A stretch of DNA of 64,000 bases from Anaerolineae bacterium. GTDB lineage: Bacteria > Chloroflexota > Anaerolineae > 4572-78 > J111. Location: contig JAJVIM010000015.1 of assembly GCA_022071955.1 (NCBI GenBank), positions 124,001-188,000 of the forward strand. The letters are read 5' to 3'. Made by a program: the position numbers and the translations under genes. A model generated the notes under the pieces. It saw only the letters and a program-made list of their open reading frames with translations. It had not been told where the DNA came from and did not search any database. Shown here one piece after another: positions 1 to 9,827 of this stretch; position 1 is the first letter of the stretch, and each line of letters opens with the position of its first letter.

Positions 1-2
1 CG

Positions 3-2273
<2,271 letters not shown>

Positions 2274-2320
2274 CTCCCCCAAATTTTCTCTTCGTCAATT
2301 CACTTTGGTTGCACCCGCAC

Positions 2321-2359
2321 AAAAAAAGAGGCCACGTTTTCCGCGTGGTCTCTTTTTTA
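2321..2359. terminator. Bidirectional intrinsic terminator
   Basis: Hairpin with arms around GAGGCCACG and CGTGGTCTC, flanked by an A run on the left and a T run on the right. It sits between convergent lon and the CoA-binding gene, so it can end transcription from both sides. Confidence 0.8.
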
Positions 2360-2365
2360 TTCCGG

Positions 2366-2836
2366 TTAAACTTCTTTGGGGATGCCGCCGGTAACGCCCA
2401 AAAACCAGCGAAAACATTTGTGGGCAATATCCGGCTCAACAAACATCATTGGGCAGCCGGCCGGGATCACCGCAATCCCGTTATCGCGGCAAAAATCCGC
2501 CGCCTGCTGCGAAAAGCTGCCCTGCCCAAACGAGCGGTGAAACCAGACCCGGTTAACGCCAATTTCCAGACAATCGCGCACGATCTGGTCGCTCACGGCC
2601 GGGTGAGTCGCCACCATCACCGCATCGACGCCGCCGGGGATGGCTTGCAGGTTGGGGTAACATTTGTCGCCCTCAATTTCCGCGGCGTTGGGGTTAACGG
2701 CAAAAACCAGATAGTTGGCCTGTTTCAGTTTTTTGTAGATGGCGTTGGCCGGTGCGGCGGCATCGCGAGAAACGCCGGCAACGGCAATTCGCTGCTGGGC
2801 TAAAAAATCGTTGACCAATTCGGTTAAAGCAGGCAT
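2366..2836 (-). CDS. CoA-binding domain protein (YccU-like)
   Basis: A 156-residue single-domain protein of the CoA_binding_2 family, a Rossmann-type fold related to the CoA-binding part of succinyl-CoA synthetase. Visible features are the first strand with RIAVAGVSRD, the VFAVNPNAAEIEG segment, DAVMVATHP, and the conserved C-terminal stretch GVNRVWFHRSFGQGSFS followed by GCPMMFVEP. Length is normal for the family and there are no membrane segments, so it should be cytoplasmic. The substrate and cellular role are not known for most members. The start is preceded by AAGGAG on the minus strand. Its 3' end faces Lon across a shared terminator, and it is probably monocistronic. Confidence 0.9.
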   Translation of the reverse strand: MPALTELVNDFLAQQRIAVAGVSRDAAAPANAIYKKLKQANYLVFAVNPNAAEIEGDKCYPNLQAIPGGVDAVMVATHPAVSDQIVRDCLEIGVNRVWFHRSFGQGSFSQQAADFCRDNGIAVIPAGCPMMFVEPDIAHKCFRWFLGVTGGIPKEV

Positions 2837-2858
2837 AGTGGGTCTCCTTAAAAATCAA

Positions 2859-2895
2859 CGCCGCAGGCCGGGGGGCTTGGGGGTAGTTCCCCCAA
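2859..2895. repeat. G-rich palindromic repeat, copy 2
   Basis: Second copy of the element at the Lon stop: CGCCGCAGGCCGGGGGG, then TTGGGGG, TAG and CCCCC. It lies in the upstream region of the CoA-binding gene and can fold by pairing its G run with its C run. Confidence 0.6.
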
Positions 2896-2978
2896 TAATG
2901 TTTTACCCTTGCTGCATGCTCTTGGTAATCATTGTGAATATTGTAACACGGCCCGAGGGCACTGGCCAAAAAGACGCT

Positions 2979-3770
2979 TTAGCGATATTCGCGCCCGTCA
3001 AAAACATTGGCCCGCATAAATTCGTATTTGGCCGGGTTGTAGGCCAGGAGCAAGTTGGGGTCGCGCACGTAGGCGCGGTAGGACTCGGCAAAATCTTCAA
3101 ATTTGCTGCTGCGGGCGTAGAGGGAGACAAAACCGGTGCCATTTTGGGCCGCCATATCCAGGCTTTGGCGGTAAAGTTCGGCCCACTGCACGTCCAGATC
3201 AAAATTATCACGGCGGATATTCATGTGGACATTGTGGCCAATTTCGTGAACCAGGGTATCGAGCAGGTAATCGGGGTTTTGCAATTCCGGCGGCAGGGCG
3301 TACACGTAAATTTCGCGATAACCGGGAATAATGTTGCCGGAAATCTCGCTGCCGTGCGATTTGGCCAGCGTTGGTACATATTCAATGCCCCGGCAATAAT
3401 CCAGATGCGCCGGTGGAATAGCTTCGGCCAGATAAGCGCGCACGTCATCATCTGTGAGCAGGCCGCTGGCGCCAAAATTAATGACATCGCTGCCGCAGTT
3501 AGCCCGGGTAGGTGAGGGTGATGGCTGGACGGTGGTTTGCACCACCCGGGTGCCGGTCGGGGTGGGGTAGGGGGTGGTGGTCGGAGTAGATGTGGCCGGC
3601 GGTGTCGCGGTGGCCGTTGGCGTGGCCGCGGCGGCAAGTGGTTGCGGCGCGGCAGCGTGCGGGACAGCCGGCGCCTTTAATAGCAGCGCCGCCGTTACAC
3701 CCAGCGCCACCAAAACCACAACTGCCACAATCGCCAACAGGCCTAAAATTAATTTTTGTGAAGTTTGCAC
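2979..3770 (-). CDS. Membrane-anchored HExxH metallopeptidase-like protein
   Basis: 263 residues: a short cytoplasmic N terminus, one membrane segment at about 7-31, a Thr/Pro/Ala stalk at about 40-90, then an extracytoplasmic domain. That domain has the zinc-protease signature HEIGH (His175, Glu176, His179) and, about 46 residues later, EDFAE (Glu225/Glu229), which could supply a third zinc ligand as in lethal-factor-like (ATLF/M34-type) or related gluzincin peptidases. The family assignment is tentative and the substrate unknown. The start is GTG at 3770, with AAGGA about 8 bases upstream on the minus strand. Transcribed divergently from the hypothetical gene at 3969. Two cysteines (92 and 126) could form a disulfide. 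Confidence 0.75.
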   Translation of the reverse strand: MQTSQKLILGLLAIVAVVVLVALGVTAALLLKAPAVPHAAAPQPLAAAATPTATATPPATSTPTTTPYPTPTGTRVVQTTVQPSPSPTRANCGSDVINFGASGLLTDDDVRAYLAEAIPPAHLDYCRGIEYVPTLAKSHGSEISGNIIPGYREIYVYALPPELQNPDYLLDTLVHEIGHNVHMNIRRDNFDLDVQWAELYRQSLDMAAQNGTGFVSLYARSSKFEDFAESYRAYVRDPNLLLAYNPAKYEFMRANVFDGREYR

Positions 3771-3871
3771 CCGGATTTATCCTTATCGGTTTAACATCAG
3801 GATTATACGCGACAAAGAATTGAAATTCAATGGGTTGCCCAATTTACATAAGCGGCAAACCTTAATGCTGC

Positions 3872-3900
3872 TTGCACTTTATGTCTACATTGGGTACAAT
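3872..3900 (+). promoter_or_regulatory. Probable sigma-70-type promoter
   Basis: TTGCAC (3872-3877), a 17-base spacer and TACAAT (3895-3900). The predicted transcript starts about 60 bases before the TTG start at 3969. Confidence 0.55.
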
Positions 3901-3968
3901 TATCTCAGCGAGAACCGGCGCTTTTGCCCGGTATTTAAAGTGGTGCGCCTAAATTCAAGGAGGCAACC

Positions 3969-5303
3969 TTGGGGGTCGATTTAAGAGTTCTCTTTTTTAT
4001 AATGTTGGGGGTGGCGCTGTTCCTGTTTTACCTGAGGTTCGGTGGTCAGCCTATTACACCGGCCAACTTGTACGAGGTGCTGCTGGATGTGCTTTTGGTT
4101 CCGTCGGCGTTAATGACGGCCGGCATCTTTTTGCTCCTGTTCTTGCGCGTCGATGTCCGCAGCGCCACATTGCAGGCTATTGACAAGATTTCCAATCAAA
4201 CCGTCAGCTTTGTCGCGGCGGTGCCGCCGGAACTTGAAAAGACAATCAAGGCCAAATTTGTGGAGCGGCAGGATACGGATGGCGATGGTTTTAAGGAATG
4301 GGTGGTGTTTTACGAGTACGATCTCCAAACTGGCACCAATCCGCTGCAAGTGACCATTTACGACAACGACCGCGGCAACCCGCCCGTCATTTTTCCGTAC
4401 CAGCTCCGCGTGCCGGATCGTGATTATTTGAGCGAGAATGCGTTGGGCGTGCAGATATCGCTGGCCGATGTGACCACCGACGCCAACGGGCCTAATCGGC
4501 AAAACATCCCGGAGGTTTTGGTTCAGGATGGCCAGCAGTTATCAATTTTCAGGTACAATGGCCGGTTTGATACCAATGTTTGGGATCCGCCCAGCGATTC
4601 GCCGCCGCGATACGTGGCCATCGGCGCGTTCAAAGGTACCGGCGGCGTTGACATCGATCTGGAAAGCGGCAACAAGGCAGTGACGGTAATTGATCGCGAT
4701 AAATATAACCGCAGCCAATTGGCCGAGCGCGTAATTTACGCTCTCAACCCGGTCACCAGTACCTACTGGGACGATTACGACTCAACCCGGCTGGCCGCGC
4801 CAATAATGTCGACGGTTGATTTTTTCAGCGGCCCGCCCGAAGATATTGCCCAAACCGCCTACCCGGAAAAGGTGGTGCTGGCATTTTACGCTTCAACCTG
4901 CGGCACAACCGATACAACCCTGTGTCGTTGGGCCGGCCAGTGGAAACCAGAGCAGTTTTTGGTTAAGGACGATACCGCCTGGAACGAATACCAAAATCCG
5001 GCCGGTGGTCCGGCCTACTTTGGCCTGAACAGTTTTAGTGCCAGCCGCAATTTGCAGGTGAAAGATATTCGGTACTACCCGGCGCTGGAGTCGGTTAACA
5101 CCCGCGATCTGACTACCGGGCCGCAGCCCACCACCAATGTGGTCGATATTAAGTTTACGGTTGATGGCGGGCTGGACGAGGCGCGGAGTTGTATGATGTT
5201 GTTTAGCAACGGCCAATGGAAAATTTCTGAATGCACGCCATCGAATCTGGTAATTTCGAACAGCAGCGCGCCCGGCAGTATCAATACCTCAACCGCGCAG
5301 TAA
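3969..5303 (+). CDS. Two-TM-anchored exported protein of unknown function
   Basis: 444 residues, not recognised as a named family. Two hydrophobic segments lie at the N terminus (about 4-22 and 34-58). The rest is a soluble region rich in Asp, Asn and Tyr with beta-type sequence such as DTDGDGFKEWVVFYEYD and PEVLVQDGQQLSIFRYNG, which resembles FG-GAP/propeller-like calcium-loop patterns (inference). The C terminus is Ser/Thr-rich. The start is TTG at 3969, chosen because an AAGGAGG Shine-Dalgarno sits about five bases upstream and no better start fits. A sigma-70-like promoter lies upstream. Probably extracytoplasmic. Cys pairs near 300-312 and near the C terminus suggest disulfides. Real gene; function unknown. 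Confidence 0.8.
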   Translation: MGVDLRVLFFIMLGVALFLFYLRFGGQPITPANLYEVLLDVLLVPSALMTAGIFLLLFLRVDVRSATLQAIDKISNQTVSFVAAVPPELEKTIKAKFVERQDTDGDGFKEWVVFYEYDLQTGTNPLQVTIYDNDRGNPPVIFPYQLRVPDRDYLSENALGVQISLADVTTDANGPNRQNIPEVLVQDGQQLSIFRYNGRFDTNVWDPPSDSPPRYVAIGAFKGTGGVDIDLESGNKAVTVIDRDKYNRSQLAERVIYALNPVTSTYWDDYDSTRLAAPIMSTVDFFSGPPEDIAQTAYPEKVVLAFYASTCGTTDTTLCRWAGQWKPEQFLVKDDTAWNEYQNPAGGPAYFGLNSFSASRNLQVKDIRYYPALESVNTRDLTTGPQPTTNVVDIKFTVDGGLDEARSCMMLFSNGQWKISECTPSNLVISNSSAPGSINTSTAQ

Positions 5304-5399
5304 TCTGACGGCCGGGTTTCAATCGATTGGCTTGTATTGCAGCTTTCTGCCAACCTTAATCCGGGTCCATCGCTACCGTGTGGCGCCCTGCCAGCATCA

Positions 5400-6092
5400 T
5401 CAGGCAACGGTACCAAAAATTGCTCCGACGGCTGCTGTGGCGGCCATTGCGATTGCTCCCCAAAATGTCACCCGCCCAGCCCCGGTGGTTATATTGGCCC
5501 CTCCGGCTTGTGCCGCCAGCCCTCCCAAAATAGCCAGCCACACAAGCGAGCCGCCGGCCACAATCGGAATGATGACCGTTGCCGAACTAAACCAGGCCAT
5601 CAGCAGGGGTAAGGCGGCACCCACGGCAAATGTCGCGGCGGAGGCCAGGGCTGCCTGAATTGGCCGCGCACTGTGGATTTCGGTGAGTCCCAATTCATCG
5701 CGAGCATGGGCCGACAGGGCATCGTGAGCCATAAGCTGGTCGGCGACTTGTCGCGCCAGGGCCGGTTCAAGCCCTCTGTTGATGTAAATGTTGGTCAATT
5801 CTTCGTGTTCGAAAACTTCAGCGGTCTCGAGTTCATGCTGCTCGCGGGCCAAATCGGCTTTCTCGGTGTCGGCTTGAGAACTGACAGACACATACTCGCC
5901 CGCAGCCATCGACATTGCCCCTGCAACCAACCCCGCAACCCCTGCAATCAGCACTTCACTTTGTGCAGCATTCGCGGCGGCGACGCCCACCACCAAACTG
6001 GCCGTCGAAACGATCCCATCGTTTGCGCCCAGCACTGCCGCTCGCAGCCAACCAATCCGTTCGGCATAATGTTGTTCTTTATGTTTGCTCAT
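5400..6092 (-). CDS. VIT1/CCC1 family transporter (iron/manganese)
   Basis: 230-residue membrane protein of the VIT1/CCC1 family, which moves Fe2+ or Mn2+ across membranes. The N-terminal GWLRAAVLGANDGIVSTASL signature and AGLVAGAMSMAAGEYVSVSSQ are typical. They are followed by a Glu/Asp/His-rich cytoplasmic region (EKADLAREQHELE, FEHEELTNIY) that binds metal in this family, and three C-terminal membrane segments with GGLAAQAGG. The start at 6092 is chosen over an ORF start at 6146 because MSKHKEQ matches the family N terminus and AGAAGG lies about 8 bases upstream. Metal specificity cannot be told from sequence. Confidence 0.93.
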   Translation of the reverse strand: MSKHKEQHYAERIGWLRAAVLGANDGIVSTASLVVGVAAANAAQSEVLIAGVAGLVAGAMSMAAGEYVSVSSQADTEKADLAREQHELETAEVFEHEELTNIYINRGLEPALARQVADQLMAHDALSAHARDELGLTEIHSARPIQAALASAATFAVGAALPLLMAWFSSATVIIPIVAGGSLVWLAILGGLAAQAGGANITTGAGRVTFWGAIAMAATAAVGAIFGTVA

Positions 6093-6273
6093 TGTTGATA
6101 CCTTCTGTTCAGAAATTGATCGAATGTCCAGCCACCCAACGTCCATTTTATGCAGCGGCCGTACAGCCTCGTTTTAATTGTAATTGACCACACTGTGTTG
6201 AAACGTGTGGCTGCAGCTCCGAGCGTGTTGCATCAGACAAGCTCGGCCAAAGCAACCCAATCTCTTTGGTTCA

Positions 6274-6624
6274 TTATTGCCTCCAGATGATCATTAGAAT
6301 TTTGTTGATGACATAAATTAGCCCGAAGATTCCGGCCAGGTAATAGTGTTCCGTTCTGTATAAGGCTCCGATGGCCAGCCCAAAGATGGCCAATTCTGCT
6401 ATAAAAAGCCAGGGTTCCTGTAATCGCCTGGATGAGGCCGGCGCCAGCAAGATACCCCAAACCACCGCAACCAGCAGCGGAAGGCCAATAGTCAACCCGA
6501 TTTTTACAATTGTTTGTGTTCCGGTTTTAAATCCCCAGTATCCACTCGCAGCCAAGATACACAATTCCAACAAAAATCGCAATGCCAAATTGACGGACTT
6601 TACTATTTCCATATTTGTATTCAC
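6274..6624 (-). CDS. YrdB family (DUF2568) membrane protein
   Basis: 116 residues with four hydrophobic segments. The NLALRFLLELCILAASGYWG start and the LLAPASSRRLQEP loop are typical of the DUF2568/YrdB family, whose biochemical role is unknown. Length matches the family. Both neighbours are unrelated, so it is probably transcribed alone. The minus-strand region upstream (6625-6780) holds only AT-rich sequence, and I see no clear Shine-Dalgarno. Confidence 0.8.
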   Translation of the reverse strand: MNTNMEIVKSVNLALRFLLELCILAASGYWGFKTGTQTIVKIGLTIGLPLLVAVVWGILLAPASSRRLQEPWLFIAELAIFGLAIGALYRTEHYYLAGIFGLIYVINKILMIIWRQ

Positions 6625-7012
6625 TCTTTGGTTATTAAGAATTGGTAGCAGTTAAGTTGTAAGTGATGTAGCAGGAAACGGGCATAAATTATTTCTACCC
6701 GCATCTCAGCCTTTGCCTCGCGTTCAATAATAGCACATTCTTTGCATCAACAACATTGCCAACCGTCATTTTAAGAGTGCTTCATTCCCCTGATGGGTAG
6801 TGGTGAAACAGTAAGTGATCGGCTGGTATTGCGAAGGATCGCCCCGCACCTGTAGTGGAGCAGGTAAGCGACTGAAGGGTTTGCAAAACACAATTTGGTG
6901 AGTTGTGTTGAGTTTTGTAGTATTTCTGGTAAAATTGACAGACGCCTGCGGGCGTTTGTCCGTTTATTATCACCAACCTATTGCGTGACAATACCAGTGT
7001 AGAGGAGACAAA
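6625..7012. other. Intergenic region with a hairpin before the zinc-ribbon gene
   Basis: No convincing gene. An inverted repeat GACAGACGCC / GGCGTTTGTC (6937-6946 and 6951-6960, loop TGCG) lies about 50 bases before the start at 7013; it has no T run and could be an operator or an mRNA leader structure. A TTGACA at 6935 overlaps the hairpin but has no -10 at a normal distance. Confidence 0.45.
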
Positions 7013-7525
7013 ATGAATTGCCCAACTTGCGGTGCCCCCAATGATGCCGATGCCCGGTTCTGCGCCGAGTGTGGTACGCCTCTGGACGGACCGGAAGATA
7101 TTGATGCAACGATGGCCGGCCACGTATTCAGGCCAGCCGAAGACGATATGACCATTCTGTCCAGGCCAGAAGATTTGATCGCCCAGGAAAAAACGCTGGC
7201 AGTGGATCAGGCTCAAATTGCCGACGTGCTGTCCGGGGCCGAGTCCGAAGAGCCAACCGAGCCGCCAATGCCTAAACTGCCGGAAGCCGCTATCCCGTCC
7301 GAGGCAGAAGATGCCGCCGATGTCTCTGAAATAGCGCCGCCGGCTGCCGGTGGCGGACGAGATAAACGGAAAACCTGGATGATTATTGGTGGGGTTGTAT
7401 TGTTACTTGTAATTTTGTGCTGTTGTTGTTCTGTGGTTATTGGCGCGGCGTTAGGCGATCCCGATGTGCAGCGTGAAATCGAGGGCATATTTAGTTCGCT
7501 GCCGCTGCAAAATCTGGTTATATAG
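7013..7525 (+). CDS. Zinc-ribbon protein with one membrane segment
   Basis: 170 residues. The N-terminal zinc ribbon (Cys3, Cys6, Cys17, Cys20: CPTCGAP...RFCAECGTP) is followed by an acidic, low-complexity linker (about 25-115), a single membrane segment (about 120-145) with a run of four cysteines, and a short tail with IEGIFSSLPLQ. This zinc-ribbon plus linker plus membrane-anchor layout is common in Chloroflexota and Firmicutes and usually has no assigned function. The start is well supported by AGAGGAG seven bases upstream. The cysteine cluster at the membrane border is unusual and might be acylated (inference). Confidence 0.8.
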   Translation: MNCPTCGAPNDADARFCAECGTPLDGPEDIDATMAGHVFRPAEDDMTILSRPEDLIAQEKTLAVDQAQIADVLSGAESEEPTEPPMPKLPEAAIPSEAEDAADVSEIAPPAAGGGRDKRKTWMIIGGVVLLLVILCCCCSVVIGAALGDPDVQREIEGIFSSLPLQNLVI

Positions 7526-7567
7526 CCCAATTGGGTAATATTGCGCCCTTTGAACGCGAATTCAAAG

Positions 7568-7596
7568 TTGACAGAGCGCGCTCAATCTGATATAGT
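7568..7596 (+). promoter_or_regulatory. Near-consensus sigma-70 promoter upstream of cold-shock gene
   Basis: TTGACA (7568-7573), a 17-base spacer and TATAGT (7591-7596): five of six -10 bases and all six -35 bases match consensus. The transcript would start near 7603, about 145 bases before the cold-shock start codon, and would meet the terminator at 7637-7669 first. Confidence 0.8.
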
Positions 7597-7636
7597 CTAG
7601 GACATTAGGCGAGAAAAGTATCTGTTCGGTTTTGAA

Positions 7637-7669
7637 GCAACCACCAGGTATGAGGCGGTTGCTTTTTTT
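7637..7669 (+). terminator. Intrinsic terminator/attenuator in the cold-shock leader
   Basis: GCAACCACC ... GGCGGTTGC stem with one mismatch and an 8-base loop, followed directly by TTTTTTT. It lies between the promoter at 7568 and the cold-shock gene at 7747, so it is either an attenuator or the end of a small RNA of about 65 nt. Confidence 0.75.
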
Positions 7670-7746
7670 CTACGGAAGCGGTTTCTTAGGCCTAAAAGTA
7701 TATTTTATTTAATTCAATGAAAGTGTGTAAGGAGAAAAACTGTATC

Positions 7747-7956
7747 ATGTCCGAACGAGTTCAGGGCACCGTAAAGTGGTTTAATGCCAGCAAAGGCTAC
7801 GGGTTCATCTCGAATGAAGGTGGCGAAGATGTCTTTGTGCATTTTTCCGCGGTTCAAACCGATGGCTATCGTACCCTCGATGAAGGCCAGCGGGTTGAAT
7901 ATACCATTGAGCGTGGCCCCAAAGGCCTGCAAGCCAGCAACGTAATTACTATTTAG
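7747..7956 (+). CDS. Cold-shock protein (CspA family)
   Basis: 69-residue single cold-shock domain (OB fold) that binds single-stranded RNA/DNA. RNP1 is KGYGFIS and RNP2 is DVFVHFSAV; both are intact, as is the GTVKWFN start. The start at 7747 (MSERVQG) is chosen over 7717 because it fits the family; AAGGAG lies 12 bases upstream, a longer spacing than usual, so 7717 cannot be excluded. It is followed after 24 bases by an RRM protein, and the two likely form one RNA-chaperone operon. The leader contains a strong promoter and an intrinsic terminator, suggesting conditional read-through, for example at low temperature. Confidence 0.95.
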   Translation: MSERVQGTVKWFNASKGYGFISNEGGEDVFVHFSAVQTDGYRTLDEGQRVEYTIERGPKGLQASNVITI

Positions 7957-7980
7957 GCCTATTACTGTCGAGAAACTGCC

Positions 7981-8403
7981 ATGAACAAAAAACTTTATGT
8001 TGGCAATTTGAGCTATTCCACAACCGAAGATGAACTCCGCGGTTTGTTTTCCGAAGCCGGCCCGATCACCTCGGTGGTTATCATTACTGATAATATGACC
8101 GGCCGATCCAAAGGCTTTGGTTTTGTGGAAATGGAAACCGAACAGGCCGCGCAGGCGGCAATCGAACGCTTTAACAACTACGAATTCAACCAGCGTCCGT
8201 TAACGGTTAACGAAGCGCGTCCGCCCCGTGAACGATCGGGCGGCGGTTTTGGTGGCGGTCGTGGTTCCGGCGGCCCGCGCGGCGGCGGTGATCGAGATCG
8301 CCGCGGCGGCGGTGGTGGCGGTCGTGGCCCCGGTGGCCCGCGCAGCGGCGGTGGTGGTGATCGAGATCGCCGCGGTGGCGGCGGTGGCGGGAATCGCTAC
8401 TAA
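7981..8403 (+). CDS. RRM-domain RNA-binding protein with RGG tail
   Basis: 140 residues. A single RNA-recognition motif covers about 1-80, with RNP2 LYVGNL at 5-10 and RNP1 KGFGFVEM near 44. A C-terminal Gly/Arg-rich tail (about 85-140) carries repeated GGGGDRDRRGGG units. This architecture matches the cold-inducible Rbp proteins of cyanobacteria and Chloroflexota, which bind RNA. It lies 24 bases after the cold-shock gene and before a strong terminator, so the two genes probably form one transcript. The Gly/Arg tail is encoded by a GC-rich repetitive stretch that may vary in length between strains. Confidence 0.94.
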   Translation: MNKKLYVGNLSYSTTEDELRGLFSEAGPITSVVIITDNMTGRSKGFGFVEMETEQAAQAAIERFNNYEFNQRPLTVNEARPPRERSGGGFGGGRGSGGPRGGGDRDRRGGGGGGRGPGGPRSGGGGDRDRRGGGGGGNRY

Positions 8404-8425
8404 GCCCCTCAATTGTTAATCAAGC

Positions 8426-8463
8426 AAAAAGCGTGGAATATTCCAACATTCCACGCTTTTTTG
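8426..8463 (+). terminator. Intrinsic terminator after the csp-rbp operon
   Basis: AAAAAGCGTGGAAT / ATTCCACGCTTTTTT, 14-bp arms around a short loop, ending in a T run; also symmetric enough to act on the minus strand. Confidence 0.9.
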
Positions 8464-8494
8464 TTGCTCAAAAAAAGCTAATCAGCCTCCTTGA

Positions 8495-8698
8495 TCATCT
8501 GAGGCTTTGCCAGCTCAATACAATCAGAATCGTGCGAATGAGCGCGACGAGTGGAGGAATTGGGAGGGCAAAGCCCCACCAAAAGATCGCGCCGGCGGGG
8601 AGCACCACAAGGGCGAAAATTGCACCTGCTTTGGGACCGCCCCACAGCAACCAACCCGCCACCCCTTCGAGGATGCAGACCAGTAGAAACGCAGCCAA
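8495..8698 (-). CDS. Small membrane protein or remnant (weak)
   Basis: 67 codons from a TTG at 8698, mostly hydrophobic, with segments such as AAFLLVCILEGVAGWLLWGG and ALIRTILIVLS. The open frame continues upstream to 8756 with plausible sequence (ERVGIPATVPLL) but has no ATG, GTG or TTG start there, so this may be the remainder of a longer membrane-protein gene. No family recognised. Composition and two to three predicted membrane segments favour a real or formerly real protein over chance. Confidence 0.35.
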   Translation of the reverse strand: MAAFLLVCILEGVAGWLLWGGPKAGAIFALVVLPAGAIFWWGFALPIPPLVALIRTILIVLSWQSLR

Positions 8699-8733
8699 AA
8701 GGGGAACCGTTGCGGGGATGCCAACTCGCTCAA

Positions 8734-8904
8734 ATGGCCCTCTATGCTTTGCAAACTATCACATTGTCCCTTACCACAACATACACCATCAGCCTTGCCA
8801 TCAAAGCGGAGACCTTGATTCTAAAAATTGTGGATAACGGGCAAGGCGTAGTGGCAGATCACACTCAAGCAATTATGAAAGCGCGAGATACTGGGCTAAA
8901 ATGA
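8734..8904 (+). pseudogene. Possible remnant of a histidine-kinase ATPase domain
   Basis: A 56-codon open stretch containing ISLAIKAETLILKIVDNGQG, which resembles the G1 box (DNGxG) region of HATPase_c. No upstream kinase sequence and no full ATP lid are visible. It overlaps the minus-strand membrane ORF. Speculative. Confidence 0.2.
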
Positions 8905-8998
8905 TAGTTGTATTGCCTGACAACACTTAACTATTCAGACTCTTCGATAGCAGAAAACGTCCGCTTCACTTTTGCACAAAGGTAAGAGAGGTGTCACT

Positions 8999-9457
8999 AT
9001 GAGCCGAACAAGGCGAAGACTAATCTCGGTAGCTGTATTGATTCTAGTAGTAGAGATCATTGCTATCCCTGTTGCAATTATATTCAAGTGGCCTTATCAA
9101 TTTGGTGGCCCAGGGGATCCCAACACGATCGCCAGTGACTTTGTATTCCTCGGTACGGCCATATCCGCTCCTGTCTTTCCGATTTTGGTTCTATTGGTCT
9201 TATTTATCTTTCTCAGCCGCAGTCAAAAGTGGTGGGGTACGCTCGGTGTGGTTGGATTTTGCCTCATCGGAATACTGATGTTCATTGGAGCGCTAGGGGA
9301 AGCATTCGCGCCCAGCACCTCCGTTGTGCCCAGGTTGGTGCTTGTAGTTTCTGGAGTAGTGAACGGTATCTTCAGCGTGGCATTGCTGTTCCTTGCTATC
9401 GCAGAATTGATTGACCGAGTGCGGGTGCGGCGGAAGCCTGTACGTGGATATGAATAA
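8999..9457 (+). CDS. Four-TM membrane protein of unknown function
   Basis: 152 residues. A basic N terminus (MSRTRRR) precedes four hydrophobic segments (about 9-29, 50-75, 81-103 and 113-137) and a basic C-terminal tail. I recognise no family. The start at 8999 is preferred over 8972 because AAGAGAGG lies seven bases upstream. AT content is higher and codon use less GC-biased than in neighbouring genes (many TTA, ATA and GTA codons), so recent acquisition is possible. Followed by two hairpins at 9470-9516. Confidence 0.6.
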   Translation: MSRTRRRLISVAVLILVVEIIAIPVAIIFKWPYQFGGPGDPNTIASDFVFLGTAISAPVFPILVLLVLFIFLSRSQKWWGTLGVVGFCLIGILMFIGALGEAFAPSTSVVPRLVLVVSGVVNGIFSVALLFLAIAELIDRVRVRRKPVRGYE

Positions 9458-9469
9458 GAGCAGGTTATT

Positions 9470-9516
9470 TTGCGCCACTGGCCAATTGTGGCGCAACTGA
9501 CCCGGAAAATCCGGGT
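9470..9516 (+). terminator. Tandem hairpins after the membrane-protein gene
   Basis: TTGCGCCAC / GTGGCGCAA (9470-9478, 9488-9496), followed by ACCCGG / CCGGGT (9500-9505, 9511-9516). There is no long T run, so termination is likely but not certain. Confidence 0.5.
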
Positions 9517-9647
9517 TATGCCTCATGATATCATCAACTATTTTCTTTCATTACTCAATCCTGTACAAATAGTTTTACCGTTACCCAAACTCATATGCGT
9601 TCGCTCTGGGATTACCTTCGCTTGCGCGAGCATTTATGGCAAATTTG

Positions 9648-9656
9648 TGATATAAT
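9648..9656 (+). promoter_or_regulatory. Extended -10 promoter element
   Basis: TGATATAAT, that is TGN followed by a perfect TATAAT, about 170 bases before the kinase start. There is no good -35, as is usual for extended -10 promoters. Confidence 0.4.
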
Positions 9657-9827
9657 GGGCCTATTTCCAAATTGCCATACTTATAGACCCCTGCCCCAAC
9701 CTGGGTATCCTCTCTAATTACCAGCCGCTGATCATCCATCAAAATCGGTGCCTCATTCCGCATTTCTCATCAGGCTACGCAGGTAACCTCCTGTTTTTTT
9801 GTTAACAGAATATTTGGAGCAAAACCG

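Larger units (their letters stand above)
9458..9827. other. Intergenic region before the first kinase gene
   Basis: Holds two consecutive hairpins (9470-9516), an extended -10 element (9648-9656) and AT-rich sequence. A 60-codon minus-strand ORF (9581-9763) has no visible Shine-Dalgarno or family signature. Confidence 0.4.

Noticed and set aside
6935..6970. Sigma-70 promoter TTGACA...TATTAT before the zinc-ribbon gene
   Set aside because: The spacer would be 24 bases, too long, and the -35 lies inside a hairpin.
9581..9763. 60-codon minus-strand ORF before the first kinase
   Set aside because: No Shine-Dalgarno, no recognisable family, and it overlaps the likely kinase promoter.
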